From contig NKIH01000005.1 in assembly GCA_002255925.1 (NCBI GenBank), positions 1-64,000 on the forward strand: a stretch of 64,000 nucleotides of DNA. The letters are read 5' to 3'. Positions 30,834 through 39,705 of this stretch are shown one piece after another. The stretch is from Burkholderiales bacterium PBB6. Lineage in GTDB: Bacteria > Pseudomonadota > Gammaproteobacteria > Burkholderiales > Burkholderiaceae_C. Position numbers and translations under genes: made by a program. The notes below the pieces were generated by a model. The model was not told the origin of the DNA. It worked only from the letters and a program-made list of their open reading frames with translations, and made no database searches. Position 1 is the stretch's first letter. The number at the start of each line of letters is the position of its first letter.

Positions 30834-32462
30834 TCAGGAGCAGCACTTGCCACCGTAGTCCCCGGTCTTGTCACGCCAGATCGTGTGGAAGTGGATGTCG
30901 CTGCTGATGATCACGCCACGCTGCACCGAGAACTCGATCCAGACCCGCGGCCCGTCGATGCGGAAATAGTTGCCGTTGCTGGTGACCGTGCCCGTGCCGC
31001 TGTAGGCCACGTAGGTCTGCGCCAGCGCAGTGCTGCTGAGGTAGGCGCCCAGCAGGTCATCGGCATACTCGGTGGCCTGCGTGTTGACGTAGGCGGTGAT
31101 CACCGCCTGCACCTTGGCCTGGTCCGCCGCCGACAGGCTGCTGTAGGCCAGGCCACGGTTGGTGGTCGGGTAGCTCTTCGGGTAGGTGCCGTCGATGCCG
31201 CCGCTGCCGTTGGCGCCGAACAGCAGGTCGCTGTAGGTGCCGCTCAGCAGGGCGCCGCTGTACGAGGTGAGCACGGCACCCAGCTCGGACACCGCCGTGC
31301 GTTGCGCCAGCATCGGATCCCAGGTGGTGCCGTTCAGGGTGAACGAGCCCTTGGGCTCCACACCCAGGAACAGCGGCGTGGGCGACTTCACCGTGCCATT
31401 GAAGGCGATGTTGTAGGTCAGGTGGTGGCCGGTCAGCTGCAGCAGCCAGTAGCCCGTGGCCGAGGGCGTGCCCACGAAAGCGATGTAGTAGTTGCCGCTG
31501 CCGTAGGTGCTGCTGCTGGCGCCGTACAGGCTGACCAGCGCATCATCCGCGGCCTGCATGCCTTGGTGCAGCGTGTTGCCCGAGCTGCTCAGCGCGGTGG
31601 CAATCAGGGCGCGGGCGGCCGTCTGCTGCGCGGTACTCAGGCTCTTCCAGGCCAGGCCGTTGCGGCTGACCATCGATGCAGGCAGGTTCGACCATTGCCG
31701 CGCCGTGGTCAGGTTCCAGCTGAGTTGAACGCTGGACTGCTGGCTGCTGCTCAGCGTGGCGATGAAGGCCTGTGCCGCCGTCGTGGCATCGGCGGCCAGT
31801 GCGCTCGACGACGACGTGGTGACGGTCACCGTCAACACCGCGGCCGAGCTGGTGACCGAGCCTGCGCTGTTGCTCACGGTCACCGTGTAGCTGCCGGCGT
31901 CCGACGAGGTGGTGCTCGATACGCTGTACGTGGCGGCGGTGGCGCCACTGATGGCGGTGCCGTCCTTGAACCACTGGTAGGCCAGGGTGCCGCTGCCCGT
32001 GGCCGTGACACTGAAGCTGGCCGACGCACCAGCCGCCACCGACAGGGAAGCCGGCTGGCTGCTGATGGTGGGCACGGTGCTGCCGTCTGTGGTGGTGACG
32101 GTCAGCGTGGCGGCCGAGCTGGTGACGCTGCCGGCACTGTTGGTAACCACGACGTCGTAACTGGCGGCATCGTCAGCCGAGGTGACCGCGATGGTGTGGC
32201 TCGCCACGGTGGCACCACTGATGGCCGTGCCGCCCTTGCGCCACTGGTAACTGAGCGTGCCGCTGCCGCTGGCCACCACGCTGAAGGTGGCACTGCCACC
32301 AGCCACCACGGTCAGCGAGGCGGGTTGGGTGGTGATGGACGGCGCGGTGCCGGAGGTGGTGGTGGTTGAGGTGTCGTCCGTTGAGCTGCTGCTGCCGCCG
32401 CAGGCGGCGACCAGGCTCAACATCAGGACACTGCACAACCAGGCAAGGGTGCGGGCAAACAT
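30834..32462 (-). CDS. Ig-repeat DUF3500 lipoprotein
   Basis: A 542-residue surface lipoprotein (signal LSLVAAC, C21). A Ser/Thr linker leads to two nearly identical Ig-like domains (about residues 42-125 and 128-215), each with ITTQPASLTV/ISSQPASLSV, SYQWRKGGTAISG/AYQWFKDGTAISG and SAGSVTSSAA. The C-terminal about 320 residues are a DUF3500 domain with GHHLTYNIAF, LFLGVEPKGSF and a terminal HFHTIWRDKTGDYGG followed by KCCS. The clustered His and Cys suggest metal binding. A strong AGGAG lies 9 bases before the ATG. It is followed by the HupE-like permease gene. Confidence 0.88.
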   Translation of the reverse strand: MFARTLAWLCSVLMLSLVAACGGSSSSTDDTSTTTTSGTAPSITTQPASLTVVAGGSATFSVVASGSGTLSYQWRKGGTAISGATVASHTIAVTSADDAASYDVVVTNSAGSVTSSAATLTVTTTDGSTVPTISSQPASLSVAAGASASFSVTATGSGTLAYQWFKDGTAISGATAATYSVSSTTSSDAGSYTVTVSNSAGSVTSSAAVLTVTVTTSSSSALAADATTAAQAFIATLSSSQQSSVQLSWNLTTARQWSNLPASMVSRNGLAWKSLSTAQQTAARALIATALSSSGNTLHQGMQAADDALVSLYGASSSTYGSGNYYIAFVGTPSATGYWLLQLTGHHLTYNIAFNGTVKSPTPLFLGVEPKGSFTLNGTTWDPMLAQRTAVSELGAVLTSYSGALLSGTYSDLLFGANGSGGIDGTYPKSYPTTNRGLAYSSLSAADQAKVQAVITAYVNTQATEYADDLLGAYLSSTALAQTYVAYSGTGTVTSNGNYFRIDGPRVWIEFSVQRGVIISSDIHFHTIWRDKTGDYGGKCCS

Positions 32463-32576
32463 GAACGGGGCTCCTCTTGATAAGCATCAAATGTGCAGGC
32501 TGCACTTTGGAGCCGCTCCGTTGCTGCTTTGTTGCCCGTTGGTTGCGCATGCTGATGCGCGGTAGTCCGTCACGCA

Positions 32577-32604
32577 GGCCCGCCAGCATGCGCGCTGGCG
32601 GGCC
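32577..32604 (-). terminator. Strong hairpin after the MBL-fold gene
   Basis: GGCCCGCCAGC and GCTGGCGGGCC are perfect 11-base arms around ATGCGC. The hairpin lies 13 bases past the stop of the leftward gene at 32617 and upstream of the DUF3500 promoter. No T-run follows, so it may be a factor-assisted terminator. Confidence 0.55.
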
Positions 32605-32616
32605 GGGTTCAGCCCG

Positions 32617-33492
32617 TTACCAGGCCATTTCGCCCTTCGCCACCTTGGCGCCGATGCCCAGGTTCAGCTCGCCCACGGCCTTCGGGTAAGCCGCCTTGGT
32701 GCGGGCGATCAGCTCGGCGCTGTCACGCGCGGCCGGCACGGCCTTTTCCCAGTCGGTCAGGTAGCTGCGGGTGTAGGCGATGGCACTGGCGTCCATCGGC
32801 GTGCCAGCCACCATGTGGCCGGGCACCACCACCTTGGGCTGCAGCGCGGCCATCTCGTCGAGCTGCTGCACCCAGGCCTGGCGCTCGGCGGCGCTCTGCG
32901 TGTCAGCGGTCCACACGTGCACCTGGCCAAACACACCCACATTGCCCACGATGGCCTGCGCCGACGGGATCCAGGCATACGGACGATGCGCCAGCACGCC
33001 TTGCAGGCCGCGCAGCTCAACGCGCTCGCCGTCCACCGTCAGGGTGTTGCCGGTGAAAGCCTCCGGCAGCACAGGCTTGCGCGGTGCATTGGCGCCCATG
33101 CGCTGCGGCCAGAACGCCATCTTGGCGGCCAGCTTGGCATTGATCTTGGCCAGCACGGCCGAGGTGGTCAGCACCTTGGCATCGGGGAACACCTGCTTCA
33201 GCGTTTCCACACCGAAGTAATAGTCGGGGTCAGCCTGGCTGACGTAGATGGTGGTGAGTTGCTTGCCGCTGTCGAGCACCTTGGCAGCAATGCGCAGGGC
33301 ATCGGCACGGGTGAAGCCGGCGTCGATCACCATGGCTTCTTTCTCGCCCGTCACCAGCGTGGAGGTGACGCTGAAGCTGTTGGCATCGGCGTTGTACACC
33401 TCCAGCTTCAGCGGGGCGGCGTGGGCTTGGCCCAGAGTGGCAGCGGCGGCAACGGCCAGGGTGGTGAGGGTCTTGTTCAGGGGGCTGTTCAT
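32617..33492 (-). CDS. Exported metallo-beta-lactamase-fold protein with degenerate metal site
   Basis: A 291-residue protein with a Sec signal (TLAVAAAATLGQAHAA). The fold is recognisable from AMVIDAGFTRADALRIAAKVL, YVSQADPDYYFGVETL and KVVVPGHMVAG. The HxHxDH loop that binds zinc is SQADPDYY here, so both first histidines and the Asp-His pair are changed, although the later GH of VVPGHM remains. Loss of hydrolase activity is likely; a binding role is possible. Similar sequences are grouped, as I recall, as Vmh-type MBL proteins. It lies 147 bases after the amidohydrolase gene on the same strand. Confidence 0.8.
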   Translation of the reverse strand: MNSPLNKTLTTLAVAAAATLGQAHAAPLKLEVYNADANSFSVTSTLVTGEKEAMVIDAGFTRADALRIAAKVLDSGKQLTTIYVSQADPDYYFGVETLKQVFPDAKVLTTSAVLAKINAKLAAKMAFWPQRMGANAPRKPVLPEAFTGNTLTVDGERVELRGLQGVLAHRPYAWIPSAQAIVGNVGVFGQVHVWTADTQSAAERQAWVQQLDEMAALQPKVVVPGHMVAGTPMDASAIAYTRSYLTDWEKAVPAARDSAELIARTKAAYPKAVGELNLGIGAKVAKGEMAW

Positions 33493-33639
33493 GGTGGTCT
33501 CCGTCAGAGCTTCGACCGGCGGGCTGCCTGTCGATGAACGAGACTTTATTGATGCCCGCCCTGAAGATAAACCGTGACATGAGCTAATGTTTGTCAACCA
33601 AATCGATGCAATAGACTCTGTGAGCCCCCCCGTCTTTGC

Positions 33640-35592
33640 TCAGTGCCGATGCCCGTCGCCGTGCGGCGCGCCCTTGAGCGCAGCGGGAATGCTGTGGCCA
33701 GTGGAGCCGTTGAGGCTCAATACCTGAGCCCGCCGGTTCGTGGCCGCCTGAGCGGTGGCCACCAGGCCAGCGAAGGCGTCCTTGGCCATCACGGCCTTGC
33801 CGCCCACCATCGTCAGCAGCACCTTGTTGCGGCCCAGCTCCTCTTCGGGCACCTGCAGGAAGTTGCGTTCCAGCACGATCAGGTCGGCGAACTTGCCCAC
33901 CTCGATCGAGCCCACCACATCATCCAGACGCAGCTGACGCGCCGCGTTGCGGGTAATGCCGTGCAGCACGTCCGCGCGGCTCAGGCCCGGGTCAGCGTTG
34001 ATGCGCCCTTCAAACACCGGCGACAGGCTGGCGGCGCTGTGCGGGTTGGTCGGGTCGCCCGACCGGGTGACGCCGACCTTCAGCGCCAGGAAGGTGTCGA
34101 ACGGGTCGATCGGCCAGTCGCTGCCGTGCACGACGCGCGCACCAGCCAGACGCAAGCTGCCCGAAGGCTCCATGCGGGCGAAGCGCTCTGGCCCGAGGTG
34201 GTTCTGTGTGTCGCCGATCGAGTAGGACGCGCGCTGCGCCCACTGATGCGACATCGTGGCCATCACGTCGAGCGCCGCAAAGCGCGGGTAGTCGGCCACG
34301 GCCACGGTTTCCGCATGGGCGATGGAGGGGCGGAAATTGCTGGCGGGGCGCTGAGTGCGTACATGCGCCACGGCGTCCAGCGTCTGGCGCACGGCGCGAT
34401 CACCGGTGGCGTGGGCATGCACGTCCAGGCCGGCATCGGCCGCGGCCAGTAGCAATGGCTTCAGCACTTCGGGCGGGTAATACACGACACCCAAGTTCGT
34501 GCCCGGCACCCAGTTCGGCGCGGCCTCGGTGCCGGCGTTGGTGAAGTACGGCGAGAGCAACGCACCGTTGTCGGCCGGCGCATTGACCACGCCGTCGATG
34601 AACAGCTTGAGCACCCTTGCCCGCACACCCGGCGACACGCCCGGCGTGCCCTGGTCGAACGTATTGCCCAGTGTCTTGGCATCGGCCACGGCCTTCACCG
34701 GGTCGGCGGCAGCCGCGTCCGGCGACATGTTGATGGCGAGGTTGACACGCGCGGTCAGCTCACCCGCCTTCTGCAAGGCCAGGAAGGTCTTGCCGTGCGA
34801 CTCGCCGGCCGCCGCGTCCATGAACGAGGTGATGCCCTGTTCGCGCAATGCGGCCAGCGCAGCACGGCCCTGCTTGAGCAGGTCGGCGTCGGAGTCCGGC
34901 GGAATGGCCGCCTTGAGCTCGAAGCCGGCCGCATCAATGCACATGCCGTTGGGCGCACCGGTGGCGTCACGCAGGAAGGAGCCGCCTGCCGGGTCTGGCG
35001 TGGCTTTGGTGATGCCGCCCAGCGCCAGCGCGCGGGAGTTGCCGAGCACGGCATGGAAATCGCTGGAGGTGATGGCGATCGGGCGGCTGGTCTTCAAGCC
35101 ATCAAGCAGCACCTTGGTCGGGTCACCGTCCAGGCCCGAGGTGGCCTGGCGGTCCCAGTTGACGGCCTCCAGCCAGGCATCAGGTTCACCGCCCGGGCTG
35201 GCGTCAAGGCAGGCCTGCAGCTTGCCCACCAGCTGGACATGGCTCAGCGGCGCATAGGCCAGATCGCACACCAGCAGCGCACGGCCGCCGGCCAGCGAAT
35301 GCAGGTGGGCGTCGATGAAGCCGGGCATCAGCATGCGGCCACCGAGATCGATGACCTTGGTCGAGCTGGTGATGTAGGGCGCGACACCCGTGTTGGTGCC
35401 AACGTAGACGATCTTGCCGTCGCGCAGCGCCACGGCCTGCTGCAGGCTGTCGTTGGCGTCCATGGTGGCCACCACGCCATTGCGCAGCACGGTGTCGGCG
35501 GTGCGGTCGTCCTGTCCGCCGCAGCCGGTGATGAAGGCAACGACGGCCGCCAGGGCTGCGGCAGACGCAGCCGAAGCATGTTTCCAGTTCAT
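33640..35592 (-). CDS. YtcJ-like amidohydrolase lipoprotein
   Basis: A 650-residue metal-dependent hydrolase anchored by a lipobox (AFITGC, C24). The amidohydrolase-3 features are complete: LMPGFIDAHLHS (HxH ligands), VHAHATGDRAV, IAHAETVAV, VVHGSDWPIDPF and the C-terminal GSIEVGKFADLIVLE strand. The family cleaves amides and formamides; the substrate is unknown. The C-terminus ends HGDGHRH. Lipidation is unusual because most YtcJ homologues are cytoplasmic or simply secreted. Its regulator may be the LuxR gene directly upstream. Confidence 0.9.
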   Translation of the reverse strand: MNWKHASAASAAALAAVVAFITGCGGQDDRTADTVLRNGVVATMDANDSLQQAVALRDGKIVYVGTNTGVAPYITSSTKVIDLGGRMLMPGFIDAHLHSLAGGRALLVCDLAYAPLSHVQLVGKLQACLDASPGGEPDAWLEAVNWDRQATSGLDGDPTKVLLDGLKTSRPIAITSSDFHAVLGNSRALALGGITKATPDPAGGSFLRDATGAPNGMCIDAAGFELKAAIPPDSDADLLKQGRAALAALREQGITSFMDAAAGESHGKTFLALQKAGELTARVNLAINMSPDAAAADPVKAVADAKTLGNTFDQGTPGVSPGVRARVLKLFIDGVVNAPADNGALLSPYFTNAGTEAAPNWVPGTNLGVVYYPPEVLKPLLLAAADAGLDVHAHATGDRAVRQTLDAVAHVRTQRPASNFRPSIAHAETVAVADYPRFAALDVMATMSHQWAQRASYSIGDTQNHLGPERFARMEPSGSLRLAGARVVHGSDWPIDPFDTFLALKVGVTRSGDPTNPHSAASLSPVFEGRINADPGLSRADVLHGITRNAARQLRLDDVVGSIEVGKFADLIVLERNFLQVPEEELGRNKVLLTMVGGKAVMAKDAFAGLVATAQAATNRRAQVLSLNGSTGHSIPAALKGAPHGDGHRH

Positions 35593-35635
35593 GTGGGCAC
35601 TCCAGATTTTTGTGGGTCAAACCACGATATCTGGC

Positions 35636-35690
35636 GGGGGGGGCCTGCAGCCCCCTGCAAATGCGAAGGGGGCCGGGCAATTCCCGGTCG
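35636..35690 (-). promoter_or_regulatory. Two GC-rich hairpins between LuxR and amidohydrolase genes
   Basis: GGGGGC-CTGCA-GCCCCC (35639-35655) and CCGGG-CAATT-CCCGG (35673-35687) are exact hairpins between the LuxR stop (35712) and the amidohydrolase start (35592). They could end the LuxR transcript or act in the leader of the amidohydrolase mRNA. Confidence 0.4.
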
Positions 35691-35711
35691 GCGGCGGTAC
35701 GCCCGCGCAGC

Positions 35712-36683
35712 TCAGGTGCCGTGGCCGAGTGCGCCCAGCAATTCGACCTTGTTGCGCACGCCCAGGTGCAGGTAGACGCTGCGCAGGTAGGTGCGCACGG
35801 TGGCCGGGCTGAGCTGCAGCAGGCGGGCGATTTCCTTGTAGGAGTGGCCCTGGGCATACAGCATGGCCGCGCTGCGCTCACGCGGGGGCAGCATGGACGA
35901 GCGGCCACCACGGTCCAGCGCAATCACCACCAGCTCGCCGCAGGGCTGCAGGGTCAGGCGCTCGGGCCCCAGTGCCAGCGCGCACGGCGCCTTGGCTAGC
36001 ATCGCGCTCACCTCCAGCGGCAACGGTGAATCAACCCACTCCGGGTACCGGCCGTGCAGCACCTGGCCCAGCCGTGCACCCAGGTAGAGCAAACCACCCC
36101 GGGTATCCGCCAGGGCAAAGCCGTCAGAGGCGCCTGAAGACGCGTCCAGCAGCAGGTCTTGAACCCGGAAGCGCCAGTGCTGCAGCAGGTGCATGGTGAA
36201 CTGCGCAAAGCGCTCGGCCTCGTCATCGTCGAAGGCGGGCTCGGCCTCGCTGCGGTAGAGCGAGACGAAAAACATCATCCCGCTGTCCGGCATTTCCAGC
36301 GTGATGGCCATGGCATGGTCCAGCGCATGCCGCCGCGAAAAGGCCTCCACGTCGGGCGGCAGGTCGTCATGGCCGCTGGCGCGGATGACCGTGCCCAGCT
36401 CACGCATCGAGTCGCTCGCGAACACGTCGTCATCGGCCAGCTCGTTCCACTCGCGGGCAAAAGAGGCACTGAGGTTGATGCGGCCATGCAGCCAGTTCTT
36501 GCGCGGCAGGGGCGTGCCCGAATCCGAACATTCCCCCCACCAGGCCGAGCGGAAGGGCACCAGCTGGCGCAGCGCCATCAGGGCATCGTTCATCAGCCGG
36601 TCAGGGGGCGCCCGCCGGGCCACTTCGGCCAAGGTCAACAGGCTTTGACTGAACGAACGCAGCGTGGCGGTATCGGGATGCAT
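35712..36683 (-). CDS. LuxR-family transcriptional regulator
   Basis: A 323-residue protein. The last about 60 residues form a LuxR/GerE HTH: LPPRERSAAMLYAQGHSYKEIARLLQLSPATVRTYLRSVYLHLGVRNKVEL, here quoted only by its ends LPPRERSA and LHLGVRNKVEL. The N-terminal about 250 residues have a GAF-like or autoinducer-binding-like alpha/beta pattern without a receiver Asp, so it is not a phosphorylated response regulator. It precedes the amidohydrolase and MBL-fold genes on the same strand and is their likely regulator. Confidence 0.85.
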   Translation of the reverse strand: MHPDTATLRSFSQSLLTLAEVARRAPPDRLMNDALMALRQLVPFRSAWWGECSDSGTPLPRKNWLHGRINLSASFAREWNELADDDVFASDSMRELGTVIRASGHDDLPPDVEAFSRRHALDHAMAITLEMPDSGMMFFVSLYRSEAEPAFDDDEAERFAQFTMHLLQHWRFRVQDLLLDASSGASDGFALADTRGGLLYLGARLGQVLHGRYPEWVDSPLPLEVSAMLAKAPCALALGPERLTLQPCGELVVIALDRGGRSSMLPPRERSAAMLYAQGHSYKEIARLLQLSPATVRTYLRSVYLHLGVRNKVELLGALGHGT

Positions 36684-36890
36684 GGCGGGCGCAACAACAA
36701 GGCGCTGCCAGCATCGGCAGCGGGCCTGACGTTACTCCACCTCGCTGGGCGAGCCCGGATCAGCAGGCGCTTGCGTAGCCACCAGCCGCTCGATCCGTGC
36801 ATCAATCTTTTGTCATCTGCGCTGTTTATCAAACCAAGCCGAATCCATAAAGTTCAGTCCTCAACACCGCCACCCTTGAAGGACACCGCC

Positions 36891-37601
36891 ATGACCGCCC
36901 CCACCCTGCACTACATCCACGACCCGCTGTGCGGCTGGTGCTACGGTGCTGCGCCGCTGGTGCGTGTGGCCCGCTCGATGATGACGGTGCAGCCCCATGC
37001 GGGCGGCATGATGACCGGTGCGGCCCGCCGCCAGATCAGCCCGTCGTGGCGCCAGTTCGTGCTGCCCCATGACAGGCGCATCGCGCAGGTCAGCGGCCAG
37101 CCCTTTGGTGAGGCCTATACCGACGGCTTGCTGAACGACACCACGGTGATGCTGGACTCCGGCCCGCCCATCACCGCGGTGCTGGCCGCACAGGCCCTGG
37201 CCGGCACCGATGCTGGCCTGGACATGCTGTCGCGCATCCAGCAGGCCCATTACGTGGAAGGCCGGCGCATCGCTGACCGGGACACGCTGAGCGCGCTGGC
37301 CGCAGCCATCGGGCTCGATACCGACGCCTTCAACGCCAGGTTCGACGAGCTGGAAGGCGCCGCCACGCAAGCCCATATCGCTGAAAGCCTGTCGCTGCTC
37401 TCACGCGTGGGCGGCGGTGGTTTTCCGACCTTTGTGCTGGAGCAGGCTGGCAAACTCACGGTGCTGGAGATGGGCGCCTATCTGGGCCAACCTGAAGCCT
37501 GGCAGGCCCGTCTGGCCCAGGTACCCGGCACCGGCCCGCGCGAGCAAGCCACCACCGACATCTACCCGCCGTTCTGCGGCATTGACGGATGCACACCATG
37601 A
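36891..37601 (+). CDS. DsbA-family (COG3531-type) thiol oxidoreductase
   Basis: A 236-residue cytoplasmic thioredoxin-fold protein. The active site C14-G-W-C17 lies in HYIHDPLCGWCYGAAPL. The helical insert holds GEAYTDGLLNDTTVMLDSGPPI, and the cis-Pro loop is GGGGFPTFVLE. No signal peptide, so it acts on cytoplasmic thiols rather than on exported proteins. An upstream open frame from 36159 is antisense to the LuxR gene and is rejected. A near-identical architecture recurs at 40805-41497. The stop overlaps the start of the next gene (ATGA). Confidence 0.88.
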   Translation: MTAPTLHYIHDPLCGWCYGAAPLVRVARSMMTVQPHAGGMMTGAARRQISPSWRQFVLPHDRRIAQVSGQPFGEAYTDGLLNDTTVMLDSGPPITAVLAAQALAGTDAGLDMLSRIQQAHYVEGRRIADRDTLSALAAAIGLDTDAFNARFDELEGAATQAHIAESLSLLSRVGGGGFPTFVLEQAGKLTVLEMGAYLGQPEAWQARLAQVPGTGPREQATTDIYPPFCGIDGCTP

Positions 37602-37909
37602 ACCCGCCCCCGGTTGATTCAGAGCCCGCCGTCACCCCGGCCACCCGCGATCACCTGATGCAGGTGGTGCAGCACCTGCGCGCCAACGCCTGGACGCAGG
37701 CGCACGATCTGGTGCAGCGCGAAGCCTCAGCGATGGCGAACTGGTTGCACGGCATCGTGCACATCCAGGAGGGCGACCTGGAGGACGCGCAGTACTGGTA
37801 CGAGCAGGCTGGCCAGCACTTCCGCAGCCGCGGCACGCTGGCGGAAGAGCTCGTGCGCTTCGAGCAGGCGCTGTTGCCTCAAGCCGATCAAGCCGGCAGG
37901 CTCGCCTGA
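37598..37909 (+). CDS. Small helical TPR-like protein of unknown function
   Basis: A 103-residue protein, mainly helical, with one TPR-like helix pair: [25 protein letters not shown] in the middle, where WLHG and YWYEQA are the packing positions. The ATG at 37598 overlaps the DsbA-family stop by 4 bases, so it is translated with that enzyme. Its own end runs 22 bases into the convergent chemoreceptor gene. I do not recognise a named family. Confidence 0.75.
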   Translation: MNPPPVDSEPAVTPATRDHLMQVVQHLRANAWTQAHDLVQREASAMANWLHGIVHIQEGDLEDAQYWYEQAGQHFRSRGTLAEELVRFEQALLPQADQAGRLA

Positions 37910-39456
37910 GTCTGTCCACCTTCCAGCCGGAACACCGCCACGGCCGCCACCAGATCACGCGACTGGCTCTCCAGGCTGGATGCAGCCGCTGCGGCCTCTT
38001 CCACCAGCGCGGCGTTCTGCTGGGTCACGTGGTCCATCTCGGTGATGGTGTGCCCGATCTGGCCCACGCCGCCGCTTTGCTCTCGGCTGGCCACGCTGAT
38101 CTCGCCGACGATCTGGCTGACCGACTGGATCGACGACACCACTTCGCGCATCGTCGTGCCGGCCTCGTTCACCAGCGCGGCACCTTCGGCCACCGTGCTG
38201 ACGCTGGCCGTGATCAGCTGCCGGATCTCCCGGGCCGCCTGCGCACTGCGCTGGGCGAGGCTGCGCACCTCGCCAGCCACCACGGCAAAGCCGCGGCCGT
38301 GCTCACCGGCACGCGCAGCTTCCACCGCCGCGTTCAGCGCGAGGATGTTGGTCTGGAAGGACAGGCCGTCGATCACGCCGGTGATCTCGCCGATCTGCTG
38401 TGAGCTGCCGTGGATGGACTGCATGGTCTGCACCACCCGGTCAACCACGGCACCACCGCGCGCCGCCACATCGCAGGCGTTGCGCGCCAGGTCGCTGGCT
38501 TGCGCGGCGTGGTCGGCGGTGGAGCGCGTGGTGCTGCCCAGCTGCTCCATCGTCGATGCGGTCTGTTGAAGGTGCGCGGCCTGCTGCTCAGTGCGCTGGC
38601 TCAAATCCTGGTTGCCTTGGGCGATCTCGCGCGACGCATTCGCCACGCCCTCGGCGCCGCTGCGCACATGGCCCACCACGGCCGCCAGCCGGTCACGCAT
38701 GTGGCCCAGTGCGGCCAGCAGTTGTGCCACTTCGTCGCGCCCGCGCGCCGTCAGGCGCTGGGTCAGGTCGCCCTCGGCCACCAGCTTGGCGGCGGTCACG
38801 GCACGGGCCAGCGGCACGGTGATGCTGCGGGCAATCGCCCAGGCCGCCGCCGCGCCCACCAGGCCGGCGAACACACCCAAGGCAGCCAGCAAACGGGTAC
38901 CGGCTTCGTTCTCGGCGCGCAGCTCGGCTGCGAGCTGGTCTATCGATTCGCGCTGCAGGGCCTGCAGGCTCAGCATGCCAGCCAGGTAAGCCTCGGCAGC
39001 GGGCCGGAATTCCTTGTCGAGCTTGGCCAGGGCAGCATCCGACTGCCCGCCTTTTTTCAGCTCGGCGATGTCGTCGCGCACGCGGATGAAGGTCTTGCGC
39101 GCTTCGCTCAGGCCCTTGAACACCTCGCGCTCGCGGTCACTGGCCAGCAGCTCCTCGATCTGCTTCTGCAGCGTGCCCGAGGTCTTGCTGGCCGCCTTCA
39201 CGTCATCCGCGAAAAACTCAACCAGTGAGGGGTCGGCACTGCGGGCGATCGCCCCGGTGCGGCGCACGCCGGCATTGACGTTGGCATACCAGTCACTGAC
39301 CAGGCGCTCCTTGGTAAGCGGCACCTCCATCATCGACTGCATGTGCGTGGCCGAGCTGTTCAGATGCAGCAGGGCCGTGACGGTGATGGCGGCCAGCAGG
39401 CCGAGCACGAGGCCGAAGCCGATGGTCAAGCGCTGGGCAATGGTGAGTTGGCTCAT
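37888..39456 (-). CDS. Methyl-accepting chemotaxis protein
   Basis: A 522-residue chemoreceptor. Transmembrane helix 1 is about residues 12-32, followed by a roughly 150-residue periplasmic four-helix-bundle sensor, helix 2 near 195-215 and a HAMP linker ([21 protein letters not shown]). The signalling domain contains [31 protein letters not shown], whose core is quoted here as [19 protein letters not shown]. The tip and symmetrical methylation helices are intact. There is no CheR-binding pentapeptide at the C-terminus. The ATG at 39456 gives a normal signal-anchor; a longer reading is not supported. The ligand is unknown. Confidence 0.92.
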   Translation of the reverse strand: MSQLTIAQRLTIGFGLVLGLLAAITVTALLHLNSSATHMQSMMEVPLTKERLVSDWYANVNAGVRRTGAIARSADPSLVEFFADDVKAASKTSGTLQKQIEELLASDREREVFKGLSEARKTFIRVRDDIAELKKGGQSDAALAKLDKEFRPAAEAYLAGMLSLQALQRESIDQLAAELRAENEAGTRLLAALGVFAGLVGAAAAWAIARSITVPLARAVTAAKLVAEGDLTQRLTARGRDEVAQLLAALGHMRDRLAAVVGHVRSGAEGVANASREIAQGNQDLSQRTEQQAAHLQQTASTMEQLGSTTRSTADHAAQASDLARNACDVAARGGAVVDRVVQTMQSIHGSSQQIGEITGVIDGLSFQTNILALNAAVEAARAGEHGRGFAVVAGEVRSLAQRSAQAAREIRQLITASVSTVAEGAALVNEAGTTMREVVSSIQSVSQIVGEISVASREQSGGVGQIGHTITEMDHVTQQNAALVEEAAAAASSLESQSRDLVAAVAVFRLEGGQTQASLPA

Positions 39457-39612
39457 GGATGTCTCCGGATCATGGTGTCTGGCGCGCGTTGCGCCCATGC
39501 CTCCGGCACGATGTCTGGGCACAAGACAACGGTGACACGACTGTGCACGGCCAGGCGCTGGCGCAGCGTGGTTTGAAGCTGGCGCAATCCGGTGCAATTC
39601 AGGCTTTGCCGG

Positions 39613-39682
39613 GATGTTTCGAAGGACGGCAACCCCGACATTGATTCAGGAAACATCACAGAACCGTAAACTTGGCGCCAAT
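39613..39682. promoter_or_regulatory. Regulatory region upstream of LysR gene
   Basis: GATGTTTC (39613-39620) and GAAACATC (39650-39657) are exact 8-base inverted repeats 29 bases apart. TTGGCGCCAA (39673-39682) is a perfect palindrome 24 bases before the LysR start. The 249-base gap between the divergent chemoreceptor and LysR genes holds no gene. Confidence 0.45.
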
Positions 39683-39705
39683 TCGTCAACCAGATCGGAT
39701 CAATC

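Noticed and set aside
31810-32400. Apparent tandem DNA repeat
   Set aside because: The two similar stretches encode the two Ig-like domains of the DUF3500 lipoprotein; this is protein-domain duplication, not a separate repeat element.
36159-36890. Long upstream extension of the first DsbA-family gene
   Set aside because: It is antisense to the LuxR gene, while family alignment from memory begins at the ATG at 36891 (HYIHDPLCGWC near the start).
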